A DNA stretch of 64,000 bases from Tamaricihabitans halophyticus (GTDB taxonomy: Bacteria > Actinomycetota > Actinomycetes > Mycobacteriales > Pseudonocardiaceae): assembly GCF_004340875.1 (NCBI RefSeq), contig NZ_SLXQ01000008.1, positions 186,001 through 250,000 of the forward strand, given 5' to 3'. A program made the position numbers and the translations under genes. Each line of letters begins with the position of its first letter. The first letter of the stretch is position 1. This document shows, piece by piece, positions 24,664 to 34,276 of the stretch. The notes under the pieces are model-generated. The model saw only the letters and a list, made by a program, of their open reading frames with translations, ran no database searches and was not told the DNA's origin.

Positions 24664-25031
24664 CTACCGGGTAGCGATCGCATGGAATGCGTCCGGCACA
24701 TTCGGGTACACGGCAGACTAGTAGCTAGACCGGCGACCCGGAGCGGACGGAGGACCGCGCGGTGCCGGCCGGCTAGTGCCCAGCGTCGCTGGTTGCGACG
24801 TGCCCGCGCGTCGGTTTCGGCAAGTACGGATAGCCCGGCGGAACCGAGGAAGTCGACGCCGCCCAGATCCACGATGAGATCACCCTGTGTATCCAGCGTC
24901 CGTTCCAGGCAGGCTCGAACGTCCGAGGCGGTGTTCAGGTCGAGGTCGCCGCTGACTCGCGCTACGTGGATGCCGGGACTGAGCACGTCTACCTGGACAT
25001 CGCTGGACAGCGTAGCCAGATTCTCTCGCAT
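24664..25031 (-). pseudogene. Anti-sigma factor antagonist (STAS) gene with one-base deletion
   Basis: From ATG 25031 (CGGAG upstream) the product is a normal STAS domain: VSGDLDLNTASD, the phosphoserine motif DFLGSAGL, then VLRPLRVAGL. Near 24711 the frame breaks. Reading one base shifted gives VYPNVPDAFHAIATR and a TAG at 24664-24666, exactly how this family ends. In the actual frame translation runs on without a stop into RsbW, 70 bases past the lost stop. Either the gene is mutated, making a 302-residue STAS-RsbW fusion, or the assembly has a one-base error. Confidence 0.7.
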
Positions 25032-25312
25032 GGTCTGCTCCGTTGCTGCGGGTAGTTGTCGCGGAACGGGCCGGGCGCGAGTCGTCGAGCGCGAGCCCGC
25101 GCACCGGATACCCGGCGCGGCTTGCTCTTTCACCGCTCAACCCCACGGTAGGCGGTGTGCCCCGTATCCCACAACTGGGTGAAGGTGGCCGAGAGGGTCG
25201 GTGGACCGTCCGATGTGGTCGCTTAGGGCGCGGCGGCGCCCCGCTGAGCGGGTGCGGTAAGCGGTCCGTACGGTGTGGGGGATCGCGTAGCAGACAACAG
25301 GAAGGTCCCACC

Positions 25313-25606
25313 ATGCTCGCCTTGACCGACGCCGCGGCTGACGCGATCACCGCGCTGACGACACAAGAAGGACAGCAGGACAACGGTGGTTTGCGGTTCT
25401 CCGTGCAGGAGGACGAACAGTCCGGCGCCGCGCTCGCGCTTACCCTTGCGGAGCAACCGGAATCCGGTGACGAAGTAGTCAAGGCAGAGGACGGCGCTCG
25501 CGTCTTTCTCGAAGCACAGGCGGCCGAACTCCTCTCGGACAAGGTGCTCGACGTGCAGCCGGACGACGAGGGACAGCTGAACTTCGCTATCCGAGACCAG
25601 GACTAG
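25313..25606 (+). CDS. HesB/IscA-like protein without cysteines
   Basis: The 97-residue product starts at ATG 25313 with GGAAGG 7 bases upstream. Its layout follows A-type Fe-S carriers (LTDAAADAITAL, then GLRFSVQ, then DGARVFLEAQAAELLSDKVLDV). It contains no cysteine at all, so the usual cluster ligands are missing and it is unlikely to carry Fe-S in the canonical way. This acidic, Cys-free subgroup is known in actinobacteria with unknown role. Its stop overlaps the convergent phosphoribosyltransferase gene by 4 bases. Confidence 0.8.
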   Translation: MLALTDAAADAITALTTQEGQQDNGGLRFSVQEDEQSGAALALTLAEQPESGDEVVKAEDGARVFLEAQAAELLSDKVLDVQPDDEGQLNFAIRDQD

Positions 25607-26262
25607 CCACCTTCGGGGCGCAACCAGCGGCGCACCTGGTTATCGGACACCTGGTCGAAATCCCGATACCATTCGCCAACCGCCCGGAAATTCGCTGGCC
25701 TGGCAAGGCAATACACGGCGTCGGCCTCGGTAAGCCGGGCTAGCGCGGCTGGTGCGCCGACCGGTGCGGCCACAATGACGTGTGCCGCACCGGTTTTCCG
25801 GACAGCCCGGACGGCGACCGCCGCGGTGATGCCGGTAGCCAGCCCGTCATCGACGATCAACACATCGCACCCGTGCACCTCGGGCGGCCCGTTGCGTCCT
25901 TTGTAGACCTGGGCGCGCCGGCGCGCTTCGAGCTGTTCCCGGTCATGGATCGGTCGCAGGTCCTCTTCGGTGAGACCGAGCGCGCGCAGTGCTGCGGTGT
26001 CGTACTGGCAAACACCGTCGGCGGTGACCGCGCCAAGCCCGTATTCCGGTTGCCGCGGCGCGCCGATCTTCCGAACCACCAGTACGTCAAGCTTGGCGCC
26101 CAATGCTTCCGCGATCGGCGCCGCCACCGGCACGCCGCCTCGGGCGAGGCCGAGCACGACGGGGCTCGACCAGGCGCGGTTCGTGAGTACGACGGCGAGC
26201 GCGGCGCCCGCTTCGGTCCGGTTGTCGAACCGGAAATTCTTCCTGTCTCGGCGCATCGTCAC
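25603..26262 (-). CDS. Phosphoribosyltransferase-family protein
   Basis: The 219-residue protein has the type I PRTase PRPP-binding motif VLIVDDGLATGITA. The N-terminal segment VVLGLARGGVPVAAPIAEAL and the flexible loop VVRKIGAPRQPEYGLGAV match the predicted phosphoribosyltransferases often found with stress or dienelactone-hydrolase genes. The base or other acceptor is unknown. A GTG start is given, and an ATG two codons later is equally good. It is the only minus-strand gene in this stretch and overlaps the HesB-like gene tail to tail. Confidence 0.8.
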   Translation of the reverse strand: MTMRRDRKNFRFDNRTEAGAALAVVLTNRAWSSPVVLGLARGGVPVAAPIAEALGAKLDVLVVRKIGAPRQPEYGLGAVTADGVCQYDTAALRALGLTEEDLRPIHDREQLEARRRAQVYKGRNGPPEVHGCDVLIVDDGLATGITAAVAVRAVRKTGAAHVIVAAPVGAPAALARLTEADAVYCLARPANFRAVGEWYRDFDQVSDNQVRRWLRPEGG

Positions 26263-26392
26263 CTCGCGGGACGGTAACCCCTACGGCGGAGATTGCTCCC
26301 TGCTGCCAAGGATAAGGATATCGGCGCGTGTCGAGCGGGGTCTGGCTACGCTGCGACGAGGATCCGATACTCGCCGGCGAGGAGGCGTATTC

Positions 26393-28018
26393 GTGTGGAC
26401 AAGCCCGCCGCGCCCGCCCGCGGTCGAACCGGCCGAGACGGCGGACGCCGTGGTGATCGGGGCCGGCCCCAACGGGCTGGTCGCCGCGAACCTGCTGGTC
26501 GATGCCGGCTGGGACGTCCTGCTGGTGGAGGCGCAACCGGAACCGGGCGGCGCGGTTCGCACGGTGCGGCCGTTCGGTCCCGACTACCAGTTCGACCTGG
26601 CCAGCGCGTTCTATCCGCTCGCCGCGGTATCGCCGGCCATGCGGGACCTGCGCCTGGCCGAGTACGGCCTGCGGTGGTGTCACGCGCCAGCCGCGCTCGG
26701 CCATGTGTTGCCGGATGATCGCTGTGCGCTGCTGTTCAGGGACATCGAGGCGACCGCGGCTTCGCTGGATACCTTCGCGCCGGGTGACGGGGCGCGCTGG
26801 CGGACCCAGGCCCGACGCTGGCAAACGGTGCGTGCGGACCTACTGCGCGCGCTGCTCACCCCCTTCCCCCCGGTGCGTGCCGGGCTCGGCCTTGCCGCCA
26901 CGCTTGGTGTGGGGGACGGGCTACGGTTCGCGCAGCAGGCGTTGCTGTCCGCCCGCGCGCTCGGGGAACGCGATTTCGCGGGCCAAGGGGCGCGATTGCT
27001 GCTCGCGGGCAGCGCGTTGCATACCGATCTCGGCCCCGAGCAAGCCGGCAGCGGGCTGTTCGGCTGGCTGCTGTGCATGCTTGCCCAGGACACCGGATTC
27101 CCGGCGCCGTACGGTGGCGCGGGCGCGCTGACGACGGCCCTGGTGCGGCGGTTCACCGCCAAGGGCGGCCGGCTGAACTGCGGCCGTGCGATCACGGGAG
27201 TGCTCACCGCGCGGGGGCGCGCGGTAGGCGTACGGGATGCCGCCGGCCAGCTGGTCCGCGCCCGCCAGGCGGTACTCGCGGATGTCTCGGCGCCAGCGCT
27301 GTATCTGGACCTCGTGGGGCCCGCGGCGTTGCCCCCGGCGTTCGTCGCGGACCTGCACGGGTTTCGCTGGGACGACGCGACGGTCAAGGTCAACTGGGCG
27401 CTGTCCGGCCCGATTCCCTGGCGAAATCCGGACGCCGCGCTTGCCGGCACCGTGCATCTCGACGGTGACCTCGATGATCTGTCCGGATTCAGTACCGACC
27501 TGGCGTGCGCCAGACAGCCAGCACGCCCGTTCGTCCTGCTCGGGCAGATGAGCACCACGGACCCTTCGCGTTCGCCGGCCGGTACCGAGACGGTGTGGGC
27601 GTATACCCACGTGCCGCGTGGTGTCATCTGGACCACCGATCGGCTGCGGCGGTACGCGGACCGGATCCAGGCCATCGTCGAGGCACACGCCAGCGGGTTC
27701 GGCACGCGCGTGCGTGATCGGTGGATACAGGGACCTGGTGAACTCGAGGCGAGCGACGCGAACCTGGCCGACGGCGCGATCAACGGTGGTACCGCGGCGC
27801 CGCACCAGCAACTGGTCTTCCGCCCCGTGCCAGGGCTGGGCAGAGCGGACACGCCTATCGACCGGTTGTTCCTGGCCAGCGCTTCGGCCCATCCGGGCGG
27901 TGCGGTACACGGTGCCCCTGGAGCCAATGCGGCGCGTGCGGCGCTGGCCCGCGCCGGGGTAGCCGGACCGGTCTACGCGGCGATGATGCGCCGGACGCGG
28001 CGCGCCCTGTACGGCTGA
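26393..28018 (+). CDS. FAD-dependent oxidoreductase of the phytoene dehydrogenase-like family
   Basis: The 541-residue product starts at GTG 26393 with GAGGAGG 7 bases upstream. The Rossmann FAD motif is VVIGAGPNGLVAANLL near residues 20-35, followed by the acidic end of beta-2 (LLVEAQPEPGG). The C-terminal FAD segment is LFLASASAHPGGAVHGAPGANAA. This family includes carotenoid desaturases and isomerases and many uncharacterised reductases, such as those acting on prenyl lipids. With no crtB or other carotenoid gene nearby, the substrate cannot be named. Confidence 0.85.
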   Translation: MWTSPPRPPAVEPAETADAVVIGAGPNGLVAANLLVDAGWDVLLVEAQPEPGGAVRTVRPFGPDYQFDLASAFYPLAAVSPAMRDLRLAEYGLRWCHAPAALGHVLPDDRCALLFRDIEATAASLDTFAPGDGARWRTQARRWQTVRADLLRALLTPFPPVRAGLGLAATLGVGDGLRFAQQALLSARALGERDFAGQGARLLLAGSALHTDLGPEQAGSGLFGWLLCMLAQDTGFPAPYGGAGALTTALVRRFTAKGGRLNCGRAITGVLTARGRAVGVRDAAGQLVRARQAVLADVSAPALYLDLVGPAALPPAFVADLHGFRWDDATVKVNWALSGPIPWRNPDAALAGTVHLDGDLDDLSGFSTDLACARQPARPFVLLGQMSTTDPSRSPAGTETVWAYTHVPRGVIWTTDRLRRYADRIQAIVEAHASGFGTRVRDRWIQGPGELEASDANLADGAINGGTAAPHQQLVFRPVPGLGRADTPIDRLFLASASAHPGGAVHGAPGANAARAALARAGVAGPVYAAMMRRTRRALYG

Positions 28019-28072
28019 ACGTCCGGTCTGCGGCGAAATGCGTTAGCCGGGTTCACTATCCTGGGACGAAGT

Positions 28073-31000
28073 ATGTCCACCTCCGCCACGCCACCCGCGC
28101 CAGCCGAACTCCGCACCCAGCTCGCCGATGTGATGCTGCGCGATCAGCGGCGGCTCCGCCGCCGGCTGGATGGCATCGCCAAGATCAAGGACGCCGAGCG
28201 TCGCTCCGCCGCGCTCGGCGAGATCGCGACCGCGGTGGCCAGCGCACGGGACAGGGTGGCGCAGCGCCGCGCAGCCATCCCGGCAATCACGTACCCGGAG
28301 CAACTGCCGGTCAGCGCCCGTAAGGACGATATCGCCGCGGCCATCCGCGACCACCAGGTCGTCATCGTGGCAGGGGAGACCGGCTCGGGTAAGACCACCC
28401 AGCTGCCCAAGATCTGCCTCGAACAGGGCAGAGGGGTGCTGGGCAGTATCGGGCACACCCAGCCGCGCCGGATCGCGGCGCGCACGGTGGCCGAGCGTGT
28501 CGCCGAAGAGCTGGACCGGCCACTGGGTTCCACGGTCGGCTGGAAGGTGCGGTTCACCGACAACGTCGGGGCGGACACGCTGGTCAAGGTGATGACCGAT
28601 GGCATTCTGCTTGCCGAGATCCAGCACGACCGGATGCTGCGCCAGTACGACACACTGATCATCGATGAGGCACACGAACGCAGCCTGAATATCGATTTCA
28701 TCCTCGGCTACCTGAAGCAGCTGTTGCCCCGGCGGCCGGACCTGAAGGTGATCATCACCTCGGCCACGATTGACCCGGAGCGGTTCGCCGAGCATTTCGG
28801 CGGGGCGCCGATCGTCGAGGTGTCCGGGCGCACCTATCCCGTCGAGGTTCGCTACCGGCCAGTCATTGACCCTGCCGATCCGGATGCGGACCCGGACAGG
28901 GACCAGCTGCGGGCGATCAACGATGCGGTGGACGAACTCTGCGCGCACGGCCCAGGAGACATCCTGGTGTTCCTTTCCGGCGAGCGGGAGATCCGGGACG
29001 CCACCGAATCGCTGCGCAGCCGGCAGCTGCGCGGGGTGGATGTGCTGCCGCTGTACGGCCGACTGTCCGCGGCCGAACAGCATCGGGTGTTCCAACCGCA
29101 CACCGGCCGACATATCGTGCTTGCCACCAACGTGGCCGAAACCTCGTTGACCGTGCCCGGGATCAAATACGTCATCGACCCTGGCACCGCGCGAATCTCG
29201 CGCTACAGCTACCGGACCAAGGTGCAGCGGCTGCCGATCGAACCGATCTCGCAGGCATCGGCGAACCAGCGCAAGGGACGGTGCGGGCGGGTTTCCGACG
29301 GCGTATGCATCCGGCTGTACGCGGAGGACGATTTCCTGGCACGGCCCGAGTTCACCGACCCGGAGATCCTGCGGACGAATCTGGCCTCCGTCATCTTGCA
29401 GATGATCGCGGCCAACCTCGGTGAGATCGGCTCGTTCCCGTTCCTCGACGCGCCCGACAAGCGCAATATCACCGCCGGTATGCAGTTGCTGCACGAGCTG
29501 CACGCGCTCACCACGGAGAACGCAACCGGACAACAGCAACCGCGACTGACCGAAACCGGCAGGAAACTCGCCCAGCTCCCGGTCGATCCCCGACTGGGAC
29601 GGATGGTGCTCGAGGCGGCCAATCACGGCTGCGTCCGGGAAGTCATGGTGATCGCCGCCGCATTGTCCATTCAGGACCCTCGGGAGCGTCCGGCGGAAGC
29701 GAAACAAGCGGCCGATCAACAACACGCGCGCTTCACCGACAAGGGCTCCGACTTCCTGAGCTATCTGAACCTCTGGGAATACCTGACGGAGCAACAGAAA
29801 CAACTCTCCGGAAACCAGTTCCGCAAACTGTGCCGCGCGGAGTACCTGAACTACCTGCGGGTCAGGGAATGGCAGGACGTCTTCGGTCAGTTGCGGCAGC
29901 TAGCCAGGGGACTGGACCTCACCGTGCCGCCTGGCCCTCGGGAGACCGCGATCGATCCCCGACATGTGCACACCGCCATTCTCGCCGGCCTGCTTTCGCA
30001 CGTTGGTGTGAAGGATGGCGAGAAGAAGGAGTATCTCGGCGCGCGCGGGACGCGGTTCGCGATCTTTCCCGGCTCGGCCCTGTTCAAGAACCAGCCACGC
30101 TGGGTGGTCGCTGCCGAACTGGTGGAAACGTCCCGGCTGTGGGCGCGAACCAACGCCGCCGTGGAACCGGATCAGCTGGAGCGACTGGCCGAACACCTGG
30201 TCAAACGTTCCTATTCGGAGCCACACTGGGAGCGCAACCGGGGCGCCGTGGTGGCTTACGAGAAGGTCACGCTCTACGGTGTGCCGATCGTGCCGCGCCG
30301 CAAGGTGAACTACGCGCCGGTCGATCCGGAACTGTGCCGCGAGTTGTTCATCCGGCACGCGCTTGTCGACGGTGACTGGCGCAGTTCGCACCAGTTCCTG
30401 CGAGCGAACCGGGCATTGCTGGACGAGGTCGCCGACCTGGAGCAGCGTGCGCGCCGGCGGGACATTCTGGTCGACGACGAAACGCTGTTCGCCTTCTATG
30501 ACGAGCGTATCCCCGCCGAAGTCGTCTCGGCGCGGCATTTCGACAGCTGGTGGAAGAAGGCCAAACGAGACAAGCCGGAGCTGCTCACCTTCGATCCGGC
30601 GATGCTGCGCAACGACGGCGCGGCCGGGGTGGACGGGGCCGAGTATCCCGACCAGTGGTCGTCCGGCGAGCTGGCCTTGCCGCTTGCCTACGAGTTCGAA
30701 CCGGGTAGCGCCACCGACGGGGTGACCGTCGATATCCCGCTCGCCGCGCTGAACCAGGTCTCCGCGGCTGACTTCTCCTGGCAGGTGCCGGGATTGCGGG
30801 AGGAACTCGTGGTCGCGCTGATCAAGTCGCTACCCAAACAGCTGCGTAGACAGTTCGTCCCCGCGCCGGATTTCGCCAAGGCCGCGATCGCGCGGATGTC
30901 CGGTTCGGACGCGTCGCTGCTCGACGAGCTGGCGCGGGCACTCGGTCGGCTGACCGGAGTGACGATCCCGCCGGAATCCTGGCAGCTGGACCGGGTGCCG

Positions 31001-31984
31001 GACCATTTGCGACTGACCTACCGGATTCTGGATGAGCAGGGTCGCACGGTGGACCAGGGCAAGGATCTCGCCGTTGTCAAGGAACGGATGCGGCCCAAGA
31101 TGCGCGCCGCGATCGCGGCCACGGCTGGGGATATCGAGCGGACCGGCCTGGTTGCCTGGGAGATCGGTGAGCTGCCCCGGACCCACGAGCAGCGCGCCGA
31201 TGGATACCCGGTGACCGCCTTTCCCGCACTGGTCGACGAGGGCACCAGCGTCGCCGTCCGGCTGCAGGAAACGCCGGAGCAACAGGAAACGGAGCACTGG
31301 CGGGGCACGCGGCGGCTACTCCGTCTGGTGCTACCCAGCCCGAACAAGGCGATCCAGCGCGGTCTGGACAACGCGGCGAAACTGACGCTCGCGCATAATC
31401 CGCACGGCGGCGTCGGCGCGCTACTCGAAGACTGCATTGATTGTGCGGTGGATGCGCTACTCGCCGATGCCGGCGGTCCGGTCTGGGACGAACCGAGTTT
31501 CACGCGGCTACGCGACAGGGCCGCGCCGAGGCTGAACGCGACGGTGCTCGCGGTGCTTGGCGACGTACGCGACGCATTGGCCGCGGCGCGGGAAGTGGAG
31601 GCCGCGCTCGCGGATGCGCGGTTCGCGCCGCCGCCGGCGGTCGCCGATATTCGCCGGCAGCTGGCCGGGTTGATCTACCCGGGCTTCGTGACCGGCGTCG
31701 GGTTCGGACAGCTGCCCGAGTTGCCGCGCTATCTGCGGGCGATGGAACGCAGGTTGGCCAAACTCGCCCAGCAGCCGGATCGCGATGCCGAACTGATGCG
31801 CTCGATCGCCGAGCTCAGCGGCGAGTACGAGGAACTCGCCAAGCGTGGCGATACCGCGCCGGCGGTGCGCGAGGTTCGCTGGATGATTGAGGAACTGCGG
31901 GTGAGTTTCTTCGCGCAGGAGCTCAAAACGGCGTACCCGATTTCGGTGAAGCGGGTGCGCCGCGCACTGGCCGAACTCGGCTAG
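28073..31984 (+). CDS. hrpA: ATP-dependent RNA helicase HrpA
   Basis: The 1303-residue DEAH-box helicase has Walker A GETGSGKTT at residues 101-109, DEAH at 198-201, the SAT motif, and motif VI QRKGRCGR. HA2 and OB domains follow, then the long C-terminal DUF3418 extension that defines HrpA as opposed to HrpB. It probably acts in mRNA processing and ribosome rescue of stalled collisions, as shown for E. coli HrpA. It is monocistronic, with 54 bases after the FAD oxidoreductase stop, and is convergent with the TrkA gene. Confidence 0.95.
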   Translation: MSTSATPPAPAELRTQLADVMLRDQRRLRRRLDGIAKIKDAERRSAALGEIATAVASARDRVAQRRAAIPAITYPEQLPVSARKDDIAAAIRDHQVVIVAGETGSGKTTQLPKICLEQGRGVLGSIGHTQPRRIAARTVAERVAEELDRPLGSTVGWKVRFTDNVGADTLVKVMTDGILLAEIQHDRMLRQYDTLIIDEAHERSLNIDFILGYLKQLLPRRPDLKVIITSATIDPERFAEHFGGAPIVEVSGRTYPVEVRYRPVIDPADPDADPDRDQLRAINDAVDELCAHGPGDILVFLSGEREIRDATESLRSRQLRGVDVLPLYGRLSAAEQHRVFQPHTGRHIVLATNVAETSLTVPGIKYVIDPGTARISRYSYRTKVQRLPIEPISQASANQRKGRCGRVSDGVCIRLYAEDDFLARPEFTDPEILRTNLASVILQMIAANLGEIGSFPFLDAPDKRNITAGMQLLHELHALTTENATGQQQPRLTETGRKLAQLPVDPRLGRMVLEAANHGCVREVMVIAAALSIQDPRERPAEAKQAADQQHARFTDKGSDFLSYLNLWEYLTEQQKQLSGNQFRKLCRAEYLNYLRVREWQDVFGQLRQLARGLDLTVPPGPRETAIDPRHVHTAILAGLLSHVGVKDGEKKEYLGARGTRFAIFPGSALFKNQPRWVVAAELVETSRLWARTNAAVEPDQLERLAEHLVKRSYSEPHWERNRGAVVAYEKVTLYGVPIVPRRKVNYAPVDPELCRELFIRHALVDGDWRSSHQFLRANRALLDEVADLEQRARRRDILVDDETLFAFYDERIPAEVVSARHFDSWWKKAKRDKPELLTFDPAMLRNDGAAGVDGAEYPDQWSSGELALPLAYEFEPGSATDGVTVDIPLAALNQVSAADFSWQVPGLREELVVALIKSLPKQLRRQFVPAPDFAKAAIARMSGSDASLLDELARALGRLTGVTIPPESWQLDRVPDHLRLTYRILDEQGRTVDQGKDLAVVKERMRPKMRAAIAATAGDIERTGLVAWEIGELPRTHEQRADGYPVTAFPALVDEGTSVAVRLQETPEQQETEHWRGTRRLLRLVLPSPNKAIQRGLDNAAKLTLAHNPHGGVGALLEDCIDCAVDALLADAGGPVWDEPSFTRLRDRAAPRLNATVLAVLGDVRDALAAAREVEAALADARFAPPPAVADIRRQLAGLIYPGFVTGVGFGQLPELPRYLRAMERRLAKLAQQPDRDAELMRSIAELSGEYEELAKRGDTAPAVREVRWMIEELRVSFFAQELKTAYPISVKRVRRALAELG

Positions 31985-31992
31985 CACCGGGT

Positions 31993-32664
31993 TCAGGTCA
32001 GATCGGCGAACTTCTCCACGTCTCCGGATCGCCCGGAGACGATCAGGATGTCGTTGCGGTGCAGCACCGTTTCGGGTGTCGCGTAGGTGAAGCCCTCACC
32101 GGGCCGTTTGATACCCACGACGGTGATGCCGTACTTCACCCGGAGGTTGCTCTCCGAAAGCGGCAGGTTCGCGGCCTCGGCGGGGGCCAGTGTCTTGACG
32201 ATCGCGTAGTCGTCCTCGAACTCGATGTAGTCCAGCATTCGCCCGGTGACCAGGTGCGCCACCCGCTCGCCCATATCGTGCTCGGGCTGTACCACGTGGT
32301 GGGCACCAATGCGACGCAGGATCCGCGCGTGCTCGGCGCTCACCGCCTTGGCCCAGATATGTGGTACCTCGAAGTCCACGAGCAGCGAGGTGGTCAGGAT
32401 GCTGGCCTCCAGATCGCCGATCGCCACCACCGCGCGGTGGAAATCCGGCACGCCGAGCTGCCGCAGTGTTTCCACATCCGTGGTGTCCGCGATCGCCGTG
32501 TACGTGAGGTCATCGGCGTACTGCTGGACCAGTCGGGAGTCCGCGTCGAGCGCGAGTACTTCGGAGCCGCGTTCGGCGAGTTCGAGGGCCAGCGCGCCAC
32601 CGAACCGGCCCAGCCCGATCACCACGACGCGGGATGATTTGGGGGTTGTGTTGTTCTTAGCCAA
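31993..32664 (-). CDS. Potassium uptake regulatory subunit, TrkA/KtrA family (RCK)
   Basis: The 223-residue cytoplasmic RCK protein has the N-terminal nucleotide-binding motif VVVIGLGRFGGALALEL (GxGxxG), acidic Asp at the end of beta-2 (LALDAD), and a C-terminal RCK_C domain. Its TTG start overlaps the TrkH stop by 8 bases, which decides it over longer upstream frames. It gates the membrane subunit encoded directly upstream in response to ATP/ADP or NAD(H). Confidence 0.85.
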   Translation of the reverse strand: MAKNNTTPKSSRVVVIGLGRFGGALALELAERGSEVLALDADSRLVQQYADDLTYTAIADTTDVETLRQLGVPDFHRAVVAIGDLEASILTTSLLVDFEVPHIWAKAVSAEHARILRRIGAHHVVQPEHDMGERVAHLVTGRMLDYIEFEDDYAIVKTLAPAEAANLPLSESNLRVKYGITVVGIKRPGEGFTYATPETVLHRNDILIVSGRSGDVEKFADLT

Positions 32665-34039
32665 CGATCGGTCGCTCCTCGGGTAGTTCGTACCGGCGTG
32701 CCCGCTCACGCAGGGCAAGTGCTGAAGCCAGGGTGATGGGTCCCAGTCTGCCGATAAACATCAGCAGCACGATGATGAGTTGTCCCGCTGGCGGCAGATC
32801 GGCGGTGATGCCGGTGGACAGCCCGACGGTGCCGAACGCGGATACCGATTCGAACAGCACCTGGTCAAGCGTGAACGGGGTCAACACCAGCAGGGCCGCG
32901 GTCGCCGCCATCACGACCCCGACACCGAGCAGCGCCACGGTCAGTGCCTGCCGCTGCAGTGCACTTGGCAGCCTGCGGCCCATCACGTGCACGGTCGGCT
33001 CACCGCGGATCTCCGCGATGATCACGAAGGCCAGTAGGGCGAACGTGGTGACCTTGATACCGCCCGCGGTGCCCGCGCTGCCGCCGCCGATGAACATCAG
33101 GATGTCGTTGACCAGCAGGGTGGCCGAATTGAACTCGCCGACATCCAGCGCGTTGAACCCGGCGGTACGCGGGGTGATGCCATGGAACAGTCCGGCGAGG
33201 AGCTTGTCGCCGACGCTGAGCGGTCCCAAGGTCGCGGGATTGCGCCACTCCAACATGGTGACCGCGATCGAGCCAGCTACCAGCAGCGAACCGTAGGTCA
33301 GCAGGGTGATCTTCACATGCAGCGACCAGCGGCCAAGCCGGCCACGCAGCCAGCGGCCCACCTGGAACAGCACCGGGAAGCCGATCCCGCCAAGTACCAC
33401 CGCGGTCATGATGGGCACGAGCACGCCCGCGTCGGTCACGAACGGCATCAGATTGTCCGACCACAAGGCGAAACCCGCGTTGTTGAACGACGAAATCGCA
33501 TGGAACACGCCCAGGTAGATCGCGCGTCCCCACTCGTAGCCCAGTCCGATGAACCGGGTGGCCAGCGCTATGGTGACCACCAGTTCGATCACGAGGGCGA
33601 GCAGGATGATGCGCACCACCACCCTGCGGACCTCACCGAACTCGAGGCTCTTCGTCTCGGACTGGGCGGTGCGTTGCATTCGCAAGCCGAGTGTGCGGGC
33701 GACGAGCATGCCGATCAGCGAGGCGAAGGTCATGATGCCGAAGCCGCCGATCTGGATCAGCCCGAGCAGTACGACCTCGCCGAAGGCAGACCAGTGCGAG
33801 CCGGTGTCCACGACGATATGCCCGGTGACGCACACCGCGGAGGTCGCGGTGAACAGCGCCGTCAGCACCTCGGTCGGCTGGCCGTTCGCCGAGGAGATCG
33901 GCAGGGAAAGCAGCAGCGTGCCGAGGGCGGTCACCCCAGCGAAACCCCAGACCACCATCTGCGGCGGCTTCCGCGAGTTCGGCAGCAGCCGCCGCAGCGC
34001 CTCCTTCGCGGACCGCCATGCCGACACCGGTGCCGTCAC
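32657..34039 (-). CDS. Potassium uptake membrane subunit, TrkH/KtrB family
   Basis: The 460-residue polytopic membrane protein has the four-fold pore architecture of TrkH/KtrB, with filter-region glycines recognisable in TSAVCVTGHIV, FHAISSFNNAGFAL, ITPRTAGFNALD and AFGTVGLSTGIT. It starts at a GTG with GGAGGAG upstream. With the overlapping TrkA-like gene it makes a complete two-component K+ (or Na+-coupled K+) uptake system. The KtrAB type is more likely than Trk because of its single-RCK partner and short length. Confidence 0.9.
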   Translation of the reverse strand: MTAPVSAWRSAKEALRRLLPNSRKPPQMVVWGFAGVTALGTLLLSLPISSANGQPTEVLTALFTATSAVCVTGHIVVDTGSHWSAFGEVVLLGLIQIGGFGIMTFASLIGMLVARTLGLRMQRTAQSETKSLEFGEVRRVVVRIILLALVIELVVTIALATRFIGLGYEWGRAIYLGVFHAISSFNNAGFALWSDNLMPFVTDAGVLVPIMTAVVLGGIGFPVLFQVGRWLRGRLGRWSLHVKITLLTYGSLLVAGSIAVTMLEWRNPATLGPLSVGDKLLAGLFHGITPRTAGFNALDVGEFNSATLLVNDILMFIGGGSAGTAGGIKVTTFALLAFVIIAEIRGEPTVHVMGRRLPSALQRQALTVALLGVGVVMAATAALLVLTPFTLDQVLFESVSAFGTVGLSTGITADLPPAGQLIIVLLMFIGRLGPITLASALALRERARRYELPEERPIVG

Positions 34040-34201
34040 ACCCGTCTCCTCCGCCTGGTCAGGAAGGTCTCGGTCGACCGTTTCCGCCGAGTCGACCTCG
34101 CAGCGATCTCCGCGCTCGAGGCATCAGCACGCCGAACTCTAATCGCCCCTCCGGGTGGTTGCTGGGCACCCCGCCGAGGGCGCACGGCGGAACCTTGACC
34201 A

Positions 34202-34229
34202 GATACATGCAGGCTGACATGTTTGTATC
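34202..34229. promoter_or_regulatory. Imperfect dyad GATACATG...CATGT-TTGTATC before the acyl-CoA dehydrogenase
   Basis: Outer arms GATACA and TGTATC and inner arms ACATG and CATGT lie 48 bases upstream of the GTG start of the dehydrogenase at 34277. The 28-base span suits a TetR dimer-of-dimers site, and a TetR gene follows the dehydrogenase. The rest of the 34040-34276 gap shows nothing I recognise. Confidence 0.35.
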
Positions 34230-34276
34230 GTGCCCAGTTCCTACTGGCGGGTCAGGTTCTACCGGAGGGATGCGCG

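Noticed and set aside
24123-25133. A native STAS-RsbW fusion gene
   Set aside because: The linker is non-coding-like, RsbW has its own start and ribosome-binding site, and a one-base shift restores a normal STAS end; annotated as a frameshift instead.
28043-29803. 586-codon open frame antisense to hrpA
   Set aside because: Long antisense frames are expected in GC-rich codon-biased genes; hrpA has full family motifs and the antisense product matches nothing.
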